Positions 49,418-61,794 of a stretch of 64,000 nucleotides of DNA are shown piece by piece. The notes beneath the pieces were generated by a model. That model did not search any database and was not told where the DNA came from. It saw only the letters and a list, made by a program, of their open reading frames with translations. Made by a program: the position numbers and the translations under genes. Location of the stretch: contig NC_134129.1 in the NCBI RefSeq assembly GCF_040939455.1, forward strand, positions 18,171,001 to 18,235,000, written 5' to 3'. The stretch is from Microcebus murinus. Its lineage: Eukaryota; Chordata; Mammalia; Primates; Cheirogaleidae. Each line of letters starts with the position of its first letter. The stretch's first letter is position 1.

Positions 49418-52400
49418 GCGATTCTTTTATTAAAAAAAGATTTCTTTCCAAATGCTTGCTTGCAAAATTGCAGCCTCCAACAGTGAAATTTTCTATCAGT
49501 TCGGTCGATTTCCACTTATTATCTTAAAAAAAAAAATCACGGTTAAAGTGGAAGCACGACGTGTGCTTGGCCTAGTAGTCATTGCCTGGCCCCGATTAGT
49601 TCAAAGAAGGCATTTTTCTTATGCAATCGGTGGTGAGCCGTAGTCGGCACATTCTAGAAGCAAAACGTCTCACAGTGATGGCCCACTGAACTCTCCTGGC
49701 ACTTAAAATGTAGGCAACAGGAAAGTCCAACCTTGCTAAGTTGGTACCTCCAAGAAAGACACTGTCTACTCCTAAGACATCACTAAAAAGCCTGTGCATG
49801 TCCCTGCTTGCTTGGCTATTCCGAATTTCTGCAGACACCACCACCCTCCCTGGGATTGCCAGTTTGCATGGAAACACGTCTTATGGCGTCATATCCCCAC
49901 CATTCCGAAGACTTTTTGAACGATACCAACACTTGGGAGAAATGATATTGAGAACATTTAATTACCAGACACCCATTTATGCTTAACTAGTATGTGTCCC
50001 ACGTATATCCTCACCCTCAGTTGAAAAACCCTTGTTTTAATTCTCAATGTATACGAATAGTTCTCTTTAGCTTTAAAAAAAAGAATAATAATAATAATGA
50101 CATGGTTACCTCTAGATCTTTCAGGAATGAAGCAGCCAGTTGGTATTAACAAGGCCATTGACCATGCCCCTCCTTTGCTCCTTCCCGTCATCTGGACATT
50201 GGATTGTCTTACCCTGATCCAACCTGTGCATTCACCTGCTGTTTGTACCAGAAGTTCTGGCAAATAGTGCTCAGGGGAAGGAGCTAGTAGAAGCTAAAGC
50301 TATTGGTGCAAATGAAGCTTTGGATTACCTGTGGACTTTGGGCATTTCTCCCATTCCTGACCCCCTCGACAAGTGCAGATCATTCGGTGCATGAGTAGCC
50401 ATGAGTGATTGACACAGACAAGTCAACTTTTCATGACATGGGCCGTGAGCAGCTCACCACGGTTCCCATTTCTGCTGATGCCTTTGGTCTCGAGCCCCGA
50501 GGGCTTGCAGGCCACTCCCAGGGGGGCTGTCCCTGTCACCGTGGTGGGGGGGCAAGAGGCAGTGACCACGGACACCTGGCTATGGCTTGCAGCAGAGTTA
50601 ATGCAACTAACTGCACACGTAAAAACGGCAGAGAAAGAGCAAGAGCTAAAAGGACTCCGGTTTGGGCCCACATGACGAGTCAGTGCACTTCATGAATGAA
50701 AGCAAACGCCTTAGAATGCGGCTCACGTTATTTACAACGCTCGGAGTTTTCAAACGTCCCACCCAAAAGCTGAGGACCACCAGGCAACAGGGAACAACAG
50801 TTCAATGAACTATGTACAGAATTTACAAGGAAGTTTACATAATATTCTACACTCCGTTGACAGATTTACCTTTACGTTTACCGCTTGCTTTTAGGAAACA
50901 GGTAACGTTTGCTTTTCTGTCCTCCTCATCCCACGGTTAAGCGCTGATTGAACCAACGTAAGCGAATGCTCGAACATTCCTTTTCCCTCCCTCCTGGGCT
51001 ATATATATCATTATATTTCGTTTAAGGAAAAAAAAAAAAAAAAGACAAAACTGGTGACATATCACCCTTTGGTAAGATACTGTTCAAAATTGTCCACATA
51101 AGAAATCTTGGAGATCATTTCCTTCTAGAAGCGTTATAAATATATCTTTTTGTTTGTTTGTTTAACTTGCCAAATCGTAATTGAGCTCTTTCTTAAATGA
51201 CTATTTATAAAATAGTCATTGATTTCAGAAAGACGGAATTTAGTCAACATTTCTATGTATTTTGCATTATTATTATTATTTTTTTTTAAGGAAAGCCTAT
51301 CCTTGGACCCTTCAAGCAAAGTTTATTCTCTGCGCCACATTTTGCTCTTTGCATTTTCAAGATCCTTCACTGAATATAGTGCACAAGGAAGATGGCATGC
51401 ATGAAAACACGTATCGCTCAGTCAGCGGGACTGCCAACCTGGTCTGCTTGTTTCTATTTGGCAAGGTAGAAGACGGAGGCCATAATCCTGGGCAAGTCAA
51501 GCCAAAAATACGCCTTCACTCGTTCCTTTGCCTCCTCCCAGCGCTGGTGAGTGTGATGCACCTGTCGCCCCTGATGTCGAAAGCCAAGGGACGTGACTGG
51601 AAGGAATGAGCGTGTCCCCATCCCCGTTAAAGCGGACGATGGAATTTCTGCCCGGGTCTACACAGGTTAGGTGTATGACATGGTTTACGCTGCGGTGTAT
51701 GAACCGTGAACACGGGGGGTGTTCCCTGGACAGGATGGTGGCATTAGAGAGACAGTCCACGCAACTTTCGGCCTCTGCTACCACGTAAGTAGATAGAGCA
51801 GGGGATTTATGGCTATTTTCACGGTGGAAAGAAAACGATCCAATAGTGGTGGAAGAGGAACCCCTCTCTAGTGTGACCATCTGAATCTTTCACGAATGGG
51901 GACCGGTTTCGAGAGCACTTAAGATTGTCTAACAACTTTTATGGTTTATAAGCACGGTTTTGGGGGGTAAGACAAGGGAGACAAGCTAGGGAATGAAGGA
52001 TTGGTTTTTTTTTCCCCCCATGTACTCTTCAGCCTGGAAGGGGAGGAGGATCTGGCCGGGAGCTTGGGGTGGGGGGCCAAGGAGAGAAGGATTTGGCCAG
52101 AAGGTGTTTAGAAGGAAGCCGGGACAGAGGCCATTAGCCAGAAATATGGTGGCTTCTCCATTCTTCTGGCTGCCATTGTCTCTAACATGACAGCTAATTA
52201 ACAGAATCTGCATGATGGTATCAGTGGCCACTCTACTTCCCAGGAGGGAATATGGTAAAACCATGACATGCCTGATGGGTAGATTCCAGATTCATAATTG
52301 TACATTTTACAAAGGTTAAGATATGAGTTCAAAATCTTTTCTTTTCCCCCCTCAGAAGATGCTCGAGGTCTAGAACTATAGCATCAAAATCTCTACGTTT

Positions 52401-53580
52401 TTAAAGGCAAGATAAAAAATAATAATAAAAATACAAATTTGCTCTTTCTTTTTTTTTTTTTTTTCCAAGAAGAATGATCTAAACAGATAAATGAAGAGAC
52501 GCTGTTTTCTTAAGGAGCATAGATTACAGACGTTTCTGATTTGTCATTTCGTCTTTAAAAGCTTTTTTTTTGAAAATGCTTTGGCATCAGAATGATTCCT
52601 TTCTGCTGGGCATCAGCCCCGAATTTCCCTTCCTGGGTTTAAAATAAATGGCGGTATAGTGGTTCCTGGGTGGTCACTGGGAATGTTAACCTTATTATAA
52701 TCACTGATGGAGTCACATTCCACTCCCTTTGGGCATTTTACGATAATAGCACAGCATCTCACCCTGCCAAGGGGCTGAACAGAGTCCAAACGGATGACTT
52801 CATGCCCAACGGCCGGGGATTTCCTTGACCAAGGAAGTGTGAGATAATACAACGGAAAACCTAAATGAAAATTTGATCCCTATGAGCCTACTGATTTCTC
52901 CTGAAACCATTGAGATCATTTTTCCAGTTAAAGCAGGGTGTCTTATAGTGTCTGACTAGTGTCTTATCTTGCCATAACTTCATTTCTTTTGAAGTCCCCT
53001 TTTCCTCTTGCTTTCTAACAGAATATCTCATCACTCCCTCTCCTCTTGGGTGCCTCAGTAAGAATTCAGCCTTATCTTTCCAGTTACGACTGTAATTTCC
53101 AGCAGCTGATACTGCTGTGATCCTGGATCCTGTCATCCCAGCCTTAGGGAGCAAGACAGATCCTGAAAAGGAGCCAACATTCCCATTATTACATCCCAAC
53201 TCTTACGTTGGACCTATGGATCAGTTTCCAAACTGCTTTCATCCCTGGTTGGTCAACTTAACGGTTTTATTCAACTTTGCAAATAAACACATGGAATTCC
53301 TAGATACTCAGGCCGAGGAAGAAATAATAAGCGTTCAACAACATACTATGGGGAGACTCTTCAACTGTAGCTGGTTGGACATGTTTAGAATCGCGTTGAT
53401 TGCTCAGGGATGTCCCTTCTGTGCAAACTCTGACCAAGAGCAATCTATGAGCAGCTGTGACAGCAGTTATTGAGTATATCGACCCTATAAATTATAGGGT
53501 CTATTCTTTAGGGGCCGGCATGTGTATTTGAAGGACCAGGACTTTTGTCATTGTTGTTGTTTTTATCTGTGGGTTTTTGT
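49418..53580. other. No recognised gene; one small palindrome
   Basis: Longest repeat-poor stretch of the window. GACCCTATA/TATAGGGTC (spacer 3) lies at 53481-53501. Short frames on both strands show no family resemblance. Confidence 0.4.
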
Positions 53581-53581
53581 T

Positions 53582-53923
53582 TTGTTTTTTTTTTGAGACA
53601 GAGTCTCACTCTGTTGCCCAGGCTAGAGTGAGTGCCGTGGCGTCAGCCTAGCTCACAGCAACCTCAAACTCCTGGCTTCAAGCGATCCTCCTGCCTCAGC
53701 CTCCCAAGTAGCTGGGACTACAGGCATGTGCCACCATGCCCGGCTCTTTTTTTTTTTTTTTCTATATATTTTTAGTTGGCCAATTAATTTCTTTCTATTT
53801 TTAGTGGAGATGGGGTCTCGCTCTCGCTCAGGCTGGTCTCAAACTCCTGACCTTGAGAGCGATCCTCCCGCCTCGGCCTCCCAGAGTGCCAGGATTACAG
53901 GCGTGAGCCACCACGCCCCGCCT
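53582..53923 (-). repeat. Strepsirrhine Alu-type SINE
   Basis: Full dimer in minus orientation. Repeat tatctgtgg(g/c)ttt on both sides. Confidence 0.92.
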
Positions 53924-54860
53924 ATCTGTGGCTTTGCGATTTTCAAGGTTTTCTTTAAAATCTGGAGCGGAATGATATCAACATGGGGGGTTGTGTCTTC
54001 CCTGGAGCTTTCATTCCGGTCTGGAACCCAGAGCTCAAAAAGAAGAGCCATAAAGGGCTTAGCTGAGGCCAGTGTGACCAACCTGTCACTGTTAGACACT
54101 GCTCTCTGGAAGGCAAAGAAATATATACTATTTGATTTAAGATTTGGCAGTATAGACAACTGCCCCGGCACCTTTTCCACGGCACATAAATCTTGCCTCC
54201 CTCTTGCAAAGGGCAATATTTTTCCCAAGCAAAAGTTGCTCACGGTTCCCTTCCTTGCAGCTCTCACCACCTCCACCCCATCCCCACCTCTGTCTCACGT
54301 CCTCTGGAGCAGGAACTACGCACATGAGACGGTGGCATGGCTTCGTGGCACGGTGGCGTTGAGGGGTCCCAGGCTAATAACGAAAGGAATTCAGGGCTGC
54401 TCCTTTGAAACGGCCAGTTAGAAAAAAACGACCATTGCCCTCCCAAACTCCTTATTCTCAAGGGACAGAGAAAAATGTTCTCAATGGCTACCAGGTTCAC
54501 CCGGGTTCTGGATTCTAATGTTAATGGAGAATTTGCTGGAAAGTCTGAGAAAGAAGCATTTTTTTTTTTTTCCAGAATATCCAGCATAACGTGCAAGTGA
54601 GGATGGCGGGTGGGTTTACACCCCCTCGCCCTGTTCTCGCCCATCCTTCCTTCCTCTTCCTCGGAGCTGAGGGGCCCTTCTGCAGGGGCTGGGGGTGGGT
54701 GCGTGGTGGTGGGGGGGGACTTAAGGATGGAGGAAGAGTCTTCCTTCCTTTTCTAGGCTCCTTTTTGTTTTCCTTCCTGGAAATCTGTAACTCGTCAATG
54801 GCTTTTTTGTTTTTTGTTGTTTTTTTTTTTTCTTCTGAGATCCTGGAAATTGTGGCGTTG

Positions 54861-55032
54861 TTTATTTATTTATTTTTGGCAGCATGAAATCGTTACAGTT
54901 TCCCAGGAAGCAGTGCAAGAAGGACAGCGAGATCCTCTTTTCATTTTTTTTTTTTTTTTGTTTAAAAAAATAAATCGGTACAATATCCAGGGCAAACTAG
55001 GAAAGACAGCTAAAGACCTACCTAGCTAACTG

Positions 55033-55081
<49 letters not shown>

Positions 55082-55378
55082 TAAACATGGCAATTCACAG
55101 AGCTCTTAGAAAGAGCTGATAACCTGGACCACAGTAGACTGGAGAAAAAAAAAATAGCTTTTTTTTTTTTTGGAAGTAAACATGGTGCAGTAATAAAATG
55201 GATACATTGATATATGCAAGACCTAAAAGCAACCTGATGGCTGAACCTCTTACCTCCAAAGACACTCAGCAGTGTCGCTGGTTGGGGACCCTGTAGGACT
55301 TAAAAAAAAAAAAAAACAACACAAAAAAACCAGAGAGAAAAGAGGAAGGTGGTCTACACAAACCCATCAGCACAGACC
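54861..55378 (-). other. GABRB1: GABRB1 3'UTR (probable)
   Basis: Follows the TGA of the last exon. On the minus strand overlapping AATAAA signals occur at 54861-54874, about 510 bases past the stop. A (GT)n run at about 55036-55079 lies inside. The true end could be further left, since brain 3'UTRs are often long. Confidence 0.5.
55036..55079. repeat. (GT)n microsatellite
   Basis: About 21 dinucleotide units, in the probable GABRB1 3'UTR. Confidence 0.92.
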
Positions 55379-55723
55379 TCAGTGGACATAGTACAGCCAG
55401 TACACGACGTTGAAAAGAGAGAAGGTGATGGGGAAGAACATCCGGGACCACTTGTCTATGGAGTTCACGTCCGTCAGGTCCGGGATCTTGACCTTGAGCT
55501 GGGACGCGCGCCGGCGGATGCGCCCCTTGCCCGGCGCCCCGGGCCGGTCCCGCGCGCGCGCCAGGGCCTCGCGGCTGCCGGGCGGCCGGCGGTACTGGAT
55601 GCTGGCGCTGTCGTACGCGTACATGGTGGCCTTGGCGTCGCCGCCCGCCAGCGCCTCCGAGCCGCCCGGGGTCTCGTTCCTCATCTCCAGCGTGCTGAGC
55701 AGGATGTTGCCGTGGGCGTCCAC
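55379..55723 (-). CDS. GABRB1: GABRB1 last coding exon: M3-M4 loop and M4 of GABA-A receptor beta-1
   Basis: 345 bases from the acceptor (ccctgccgccag|GTGGAC) to TGA at 55381-55379, encoding 114 residues. Begins [17 protein letters not shown], the end of the large cytoplasmic loop, continues to [15 protein letters not shown] with the PKA-type serine site (RRAS), and ends with M4 ([18 protein letters not shown]) and LYYVH. Beta subunits form the pentameric GABA-gated chloride channel at inhibitory synapses; the loop binds trafficking and clustering partners and is phosphorylated. Length equals the human exon as remembered. The middle of the exon (about 55490-55680) is extremely GC- and CpG-rich, with Ala/Gly/Pro/Arg where I recall Ser, Lys, Tyr, Leu or His in human. 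Starts in phase 0 after exon 62791-63035. Confidence 0.96.
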   Translation of the reverse strand: MDAHGNILLSTLEMRNETPGGSEALAGGDAKATMYAYDSASIQYRRPPGSREALARARDRPGAPGKGRIRRRASQLKVKIPDLTDVNSIDKWSRMFFPITFSLFNVVYWLYYVH

Positions 55724-55752
55724 CTGGCGGCAGGGAGGGGACACAGGCTCAG

Positions 55753-56512
55753 GCACCTGCTGCTGGCTTTGATGCACCTACCTGCTGCTTGCTTTGATGC
55801 ACCTGCTCGCTTGCTTTCATGCACCTGCTGCTTGCTTTCATACACCTGCTGCTCGCTTGCTTTAATGCACCTGCTGCTTGCTTTCATGCACCTACTTGCT
55901 GCTTGCTTTGATGCACCTGCCTGCTGCTTGCTTTGATGCACCTACCTGCTGCTTGCTTTGATGCACCTACCTGCTGCTTGCTTTCATGCACCTGCTGCTT
56001 GCTTTCATGCACCTGCTGCTCGCTTGCTTTGATGCACCTGTTGCGTGCTTCATGCAACTGCTGCCTGCTTTGAGGCACCTGCTGCTTGCTTTCATGCACC
56101 TGCTGCTTGCTTTCATGCACCTATCTGCTGCTTGCTTTCATGCACCTGCTGCTTGCTTTCATGCACCTATCTGCTGCTTGCTTTGATGCACCTGCTGCTT
56201 GCTTTCATGCACCTATCTGCTGCTTGCTTTGATGCACTTGCTGCTTGCTTTGATGCACCTGCTGCTTGCTTTGATGCACCTGCTGCTTGCTTTCATGCAC
56301 CTACCTGCTGCTTTCTTTCATGCACCTGCTGCTTGCTTTCATGTACCTACCTGCTGCTTGCTTTGATGCACTTGCTGCTTGCTCTGATGCACCTGCTGCT
56401 TGCTTTCATGCACCTGCTGCTTGCTTTGATGCACCTGCTGCTTGCTTTCATGCACCTACCTGCTGCTTGCTTTCATGCACCTGCTGGTTGCTTTCATGCA
56501 CTTGCTGCTCAC
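55753..56512. repeat. 21/25-bp minisatellite in GABRB1 intron
   Basis: About 34 imperfect copies of gcacctgctgcttgctttcat (21 bp), written here on the plus strand; some units carry an extra 4 bases (cacctacctgctg, 25 bp). It begins 30 bp upstream of the last-exon acceptor of GABRB1. Because 21 is a multiple of 3, frames stay open on both strands, yielding periodic artefact peptides. Confidence 0.95.
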
Positions 56513-56561
56513 CACAGCGCCCCCTGCAGGTGGGGCTCATGAGCTCTTATGGCCCTAGGCC

Positions 56562-57164
56562 CAGGCATCCTCAAACTACAGCCTGTGGGTCACTTGTAGG
56601 TGTTGTCCGTTTTTTGTTTGTTTGTTTTTTTACTTCAAAATAAGATATGTGCAGTGTGCATAGGAATTTGTTCATAGTCTTTTTTTTTTTTTGAGACAGA
56701 GTCTCGCTTTGTTGCCCAGGCTAGAGTGAGTGCCGTGGCGTCAGCCTCACTCACAGCAACCTCCAACTCCTGGGCTCAGGCGATCCTCCTGCCTCAGCCT
56801 CCCGAGTAGCTGGGACTACAGGCATGCACCACCATGCCCAGATAATTTTTTCCATACATTTTTAGTTGACTAATTAATTTCTTTCTATTTTTAGTAGAGA
56901 TGGGGTCTTGCTCTGGCTCAGGCTGATTTCGAACTCCTGACCTTGAGTTATTCTCCCGCCTCAGCCTCCCAGAGTGCAAGGATTACAGGCGTGAGCCACT
57001 GCGCCTGGCTGCCAATTTGTTTTTTAACTTCAAAATAAGATATGTGCAGTGTGCATAGGAATTTGTTCATAGTTTTTTTTAAAACTATAGTCCGGCCCTC
57101 CAACGGTCTGAGGGACAGTGAACTGGCCCCCTGTTTAAAAAGTTTGAGGTTTGAAGACCCCTAG
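56562..57164. mobile_element. hAT-type MITE interrupted by a SINE
   Basis: Left end caggcatcctcaaact. The right end contains cggccctccaacggtctgag, then agtttgagg, the inverse of the opening of the element at 3468-3690. Without the SINE the element is about 210 bp. Its flanks give no clear 8-bp duplication. Confidence 0.75.
56679..57015 (-). repeat. Strepsirrhine Alu-type SINE with 58-bp flanking duplication
   Basis: Full dimer in minus orientation. The 58 bases before it (56621-56678) are repeated after it (57016-57073) with one difference, far longer than an ordinary target duplication. Confidence 0.9.
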
Positions 57165-57349
57165 ACAGCGGCTCTACCTGCCTCCCAGACAGGGAGATGA
57201 GCTAGCTCACTGTCGTCCCTCTACCTGCCTTGCTAGCTTCCTACCTACCTACCGTGTTTCTCCGAAAATAAGACCTACCCATAAAATAAGCCCTAGCAAA
57301 ATGTCTAAGCATGTGTGCAATAGAAGCCCTTTCCGGAAAATAAGCCCTG

Positions 57350-57490
57350 GTGATGGGCGTGGCTATGAAAATAAGCCCTAGTGATGGGCGTGGCTATGAA
57401 AAACAGTGCTAGTGATGGGCGTGGCTATGAAAATCAGCCCTAGTGGTGGGCGTGGCTATGAAAATCAGCCCTAGTGTCGGGCGTGGCTGC
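57350..57490. repeat. 31-bp tandem array inside DNA transposon B
   Basis: Five units around gatgggcgtggctatgaaaa, half the number in copy A. The 152-bp size difference of the two elements is close to five units. Confidence 0.88.
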
Positions 57491-57713
57491 CCAGCGCATC
57501 TGCACAACCCATGCGTGTCGTCACGGAACAGGAAAGAACACGAGCAGCCCTTCTCATCCGCCCCGTGAGAGCTCTAGTGCTCCACAGGAGAGATCGGGGC
57601 CAGTGGTGCTAAAGGAAATAGAGTCGCAAGACATTCAGGATGGGATTCGGGGTTTGGAGAGTGAGGATGATGTTCCAGAAGAAGACGACTTCACTCTATT
57701 TGAATCAATGTAG
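57474..57713 (+). pseudogene. Open frame in DNA transposon B, possible transposase C-terminal tail
   Basis: 79 codons ending at TAG 57711-57713 with acidic LESEDDVPEEDDFTLFESM. Matches the copy A product across about 60 residues with mainly conservative changes. An A-rich AATAAAAA stretch follows before the terminal repeat, as expected for the 3' end of a transposase gene. No catalytic domain is present. The function is inferred. Confidence 0.5.
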
Positions 57714-57830
57714 ATGGTTGTACCGTACTTAAAAATAAAAAATAACACATGCCCTGAAAATAAGCCCTAGGGTGTCTTCTTGAGGAAAAATAAATAGAAG
57801 GCCCTGTCTTATTTTCAGGGAAACATGGTA

Positions 57831-58324
57831 GTTACTATCTGTCTCCACTTACAAAACACTGGTGTGTGCATGTGTGTGGCATTTCTTCCTGTTACAAAAT
57901 TGGTACACAGAAACATTTAAAGCTAGACACAAAAAATAAAAAAGTAAAAATTCAGAATCTCACCTTCAGAGTCAATCATTAACATCTTGCTAGGCTTCCA
58001 GTTTTTGTTTTTTTTTTTCTTTCCTGTTCATATATATTTATAAACACAGGTTCATCCATGGATTTTACTTTGCAACCTATTTTTGTCAGTTCATAATATA
58101 GCCTGTGTATCTTTCCATGTTAATAAGTATTCCTCTGTGACATCATTTATTAGTAGTTTACACAAGTAAACCATTGAAAACTAAGAGAGTAGGGGAAGGG
58201 CGAGGGATATAGTCCTATCTGTCACGTACAATTGACACCACTCTGGTGACAGGTACACTGAAAGTCCTGGCTTCAGCAGGATACAATTCATCTGTGTAAC
58301 AAAACACACTTGTACCCTGTAAAC
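57831..58324. other. No recognised gene (GABRB1 intron)
   Basis: Unique-looking AT-rich intronic sequence. Confidence 0.4.
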
Positions 58325-58660
58325 TTTTTTTTTTTTTTTAGACAGCATCTCACTCTGTTGCCCGGGCTAGAGTGAGTGCCGTGGCGTCAGCCTCGCTCAC
58401 AGAAACCTCAGACTCCTGGGCTCAAGCCATCCTCCTGCCTCAGCCTCCCGAGTAGCTGGGACTACAGGCATGCGCCACCACGCCCGGCTAATTTTTTCTA
58501 TATATTTTTAGTTGGCCAATTAATTTCTTTCTATTTTTAGTACAGATGGGGGAGGTCTCGCTCTTGCTCAGGCTGGTCTCGAACTCCTGACCTTCAGCGA
58601 TCCTCCCGCCTCGGCCTCCCAGAGTGCTAGGATTACAGGCGTGAGCCACCGCTCCCGGCC
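58325..58660 (-). repeat. Strepsirrhine Alu-type SINE
   Basis: Full dimer in minus orientation, the same strand as GABRB1. Confidence 0.92.
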
Positions 58661-59300
58661 TCTATTTCTTGACTATTGGGCATGAAGTTGCACATTGGGT
58701 ATGAATCTTCGGTAGATTGTCCTGGTGTCCTTCAAGACTTAGAATGACTTTGAATCGATCTCTGCCCACAGACCACCCATGCTCTCATTTCATCCATTTC
58801 ATTTATTTGCAAATGGGAAGGCATTGTGGCCTGTATATCCAACTAAGAGAGTTCTAGACGGGTGTAAAAGTGGCCCAGGGGAAGCTTACCTAAAGTCTAG
58901 TTGTGCTGTGAAATCTATCTCTCAAAACTCTAAATGCCATCTCTAGTTTCGAATGGTGCCTGAGGGGTTTATGAATCTGCAGTCTTTATCACCTTGCAGC
59001 TTGAAACTCTCCTAATGTCGGAATCTAGCATCTGTGCTCACAGAGAAAGAGGCTTCTGAGCAGCTGTTGGCAATATAAATCAAGACAAAGCAAGCACTCC
59101 TGAAACTTTAGTACAGCTACCTCTTGACCCGACCGCCCAGCCAGAGCTAGCAAAAGGAACGTGTAATAACTGAACAATGCCACTCTGTGCTCCAGTGAAC
59201 CAAGGCAGACACGAGGGATCCCTCAAATGAAAATCGTCCGGGACCAGAGCACGAATGTCATTTAAATCTAACTGTTTACAAGCATCTAGAAGTACAGTGG
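58661..59300. other. No recognised gene (GABRB1 intron)
   Basis: Unique-looking intronic sequence. No exon with GABRB1 homology. Confidence 0.4.
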
Positions 59301-59653
<353 letters not shown>

Positions 59654-60112
59654 GTACAAGCCTTTTAAGATTTTGATAGAAAGCATAATGTGTTCACCAC
59701 CTCCCCCGAGTCAGGCTGGACTCAAACCCTAAACTCTAATCTCACATGTGGACAGCAACTAAAATCTCTGTTCATTTTCCCTCCGAGGTTTTAGCTAGCT
59801 CCCTCTCACCCTGCACTAGGGTTTTTTTTTTTTTTTTTTTGTATTTAATCTGTACATTGATAGTTCAGGGACCAACCTGGGGAAACTTATGCTCGGATTT
59901 TGAGGCTCTGCTTTGGCTCACTTCTTTCGGAAATTTCTGGAAACCGTGGAAGTATCAAATTCCATGCTCTGACTGCTCAGACTAGGAAAAGTGCAGTTTC
60001 CTGCTGAAGTTTTACTGTCCCAAGTCCCTCTAGCTGGGTGTAGCCTTGGGGTAAAAGCTGTGTGGATTCCACACAGGTTGGTTGGCTCCTTGCTTTTCAG
60101 GGTTGATTCTTT

Positions 60113-60289
60113 TTTAGTTTTTATTTATTTATTTATTTTTCCTATCTATTTTTAGTTGGCCTATTTTTTTTAGTAGAGACGGGGTCTGGCTCTTGCTCAG
60201 GCTGGTCTTGAACTCCTGACCTTGAGCGATCCTCCCGCCTCGGCCTCCCAGAGTGCTAGGATGACAGGCGTGAATCACCGCGCCCGGCC
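60113..60289 (-). repeat. Alu-type SINE, left monomer only
   Basis: TTTA-rich tail, prosimian linker and left-monomer end gcgcccggcc, with no right monomer. Confidence 0.85.
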
Positions 60290-61087
60290 AGATTTTATTT
60301 GTTTTAAAGAAGAATTTTTCAAAAAAAAATGTTGCCCAGAGTTTCTAATTTTTATTTAGAGGAGGATTAGTCTGATACGAATTCCTCTGCCTTGTCTTAA
60401 CATGATTTGGTTTTTGAGTTTTGGCATAATTATGTCTATTTTTCTGTGGAAAGCATTTGTAGAGTTCTTAGTCTAACTTTCCAAGAATAAAAACGCATTT
60501 TTAAAATTATTCTTTAAGTGTTTTGTCTCCTGACAATTGAGGGATTTTTCTATGCTTCCTCCTTGAATTCACATTTGAAAGAGTCAATTCATCTGGAATA
60601 AAAATTTAACTGATTTGAGATCCAGTGAGATCTCACCACATTTACGTCCAGTGCTACTCAAACAGCCTATTTATGAAATAAAGATGGGTCAGATGGGAAC
60701 ATTTTACTTATTGATTGGCCAGTCACCAAGTCCTCTTTAGAGAGAAACATATTATGCATCTATATCTGGTATCAAGGCAAAAGCCCAAAGCGTTTAGTTA
60801 AAGTTTGTTTTATAATATTTTTATTTTATCTGAATAAATTGTTTCCAATTTGCTTGACCTTTCATTTAATTACTTTCCCCAGAGAACACTGCTATTCTCT
60901 GCTTTCTCCTTTATTCCTTCCTAAATTCTCCCTGTCTTTGAGTGTCTATCCGGTTCATGTCTTCTCAGTTTTCCCACCACTGAATCTACATCGCTTTCTT
61001 TGTGTAGGGCTTTCTCCCATGATTTATCAATTAACACACATTTCAAACCATACGGAGGATGAGCTGGTATGTTTAGAAGGCAACTGA
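60290..61087. other. No recognised gene (GABRB1 intron)
   Basis: AT-rich intronic sequence without a recognised repeat. Confidence 0.4.
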
Positions 61088-61411
61088 GGCCGGGCGAGGT
61101 GGCTCACGCCTGTAATCCTAGCACTCTGGGAGGCCGAGGTGGGAGGATCGCTCAAGGTCAGGAGTTCGAAACCAGCCTGAGCAAGAGAGAGACCCCGTCT
61201 CTACTAAAACTAGAAAGAAATTAATTGGCCAACTAAAAATATACAGGAAAAAATGAGCCGGGCATGGTGGCACATACCTGTAGTCCCAGCTACTCAGGAG
61301 GCTGAGGCAGGAGGATCGCTTGAGGCCAGGAGTTTGAGGTTGCTGTGAGCTGGGCTGAGGCCACAGCACTCTAGCTCAGGCAACAGAGTGAGACTCTTGT
61401 CTCAAAAAAAA
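61088..61411 (+). repeat. Strepsirrhine Alu-type SINE
   Basis: Full dimer in plus orientation. Target repeat agaaggcaactgag on both sides. Confidence 0.93.
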
Positions 61412-61794
61412 GAAGGCAACTGAGATAGGGATGGGAACAGAAAAGAGGTACCTTCCTAGCATATTTTAAAGCTGGTATCATTACACCCAGACAACAGGGA
61501 GCTTCTTTTTTTCAGGTATACTCCTCAAACGAACTGTTGTCCTGTCTCATTTTATAATTCAGTCACCTCATATGAGTACAATCTTCTTTCCCCAACAAGA
61601 TCGGAAGATTCTCGAGGGCAAATATGCCTACCTCTTCACCCATACCATAAAAATAAGAGTTTATTTGAATGCGTTGCTTTGAATGTTAACCGTTTGGCTG
61701 AATCTCTAAGTTTGTTTTTTGGCTTGTTATTTTCCTAAAAGTGTTTTGTCTAAACTTGATACCCTACTAGGGAGCCAGTAAAGATACCTTGTAT

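Larger units (their letters stand above)
57252..57828 (+). mobile_element. TA-flanked non-autonomous DNA transposon, copy B
   Basis: 577 bp between TA dinucleotides (57250-57251 and 57829-57830), with terminal repeats ccgtgtttctccgaaaataa and ttattttcagggaaacatgg. Array, open frame and terminal repeat come in the same order as in copy A at 22219-22947, in opposite orientation on the chromosome. Confidence 0.8.

Noticed and set aside
53117..53473. 118-codon plus-strand ORF
   Set aside because: No recognised domain, no splice context, overlapped by a similarly long minus ORF. Probably chance.
55753..56512. CRISPR-like array
   Set aside because: Units are contiguous with no unique spacers, and the host is a mammal. 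It is a minisatellite.
55379..56643. Long periodic ORFs on both strands through 55.7-56.5 kb
   Set aside because: They arise from a 21-bp repeat unit, a multiple of three, which keeps frames open. There is no start context, family match or codon signature.
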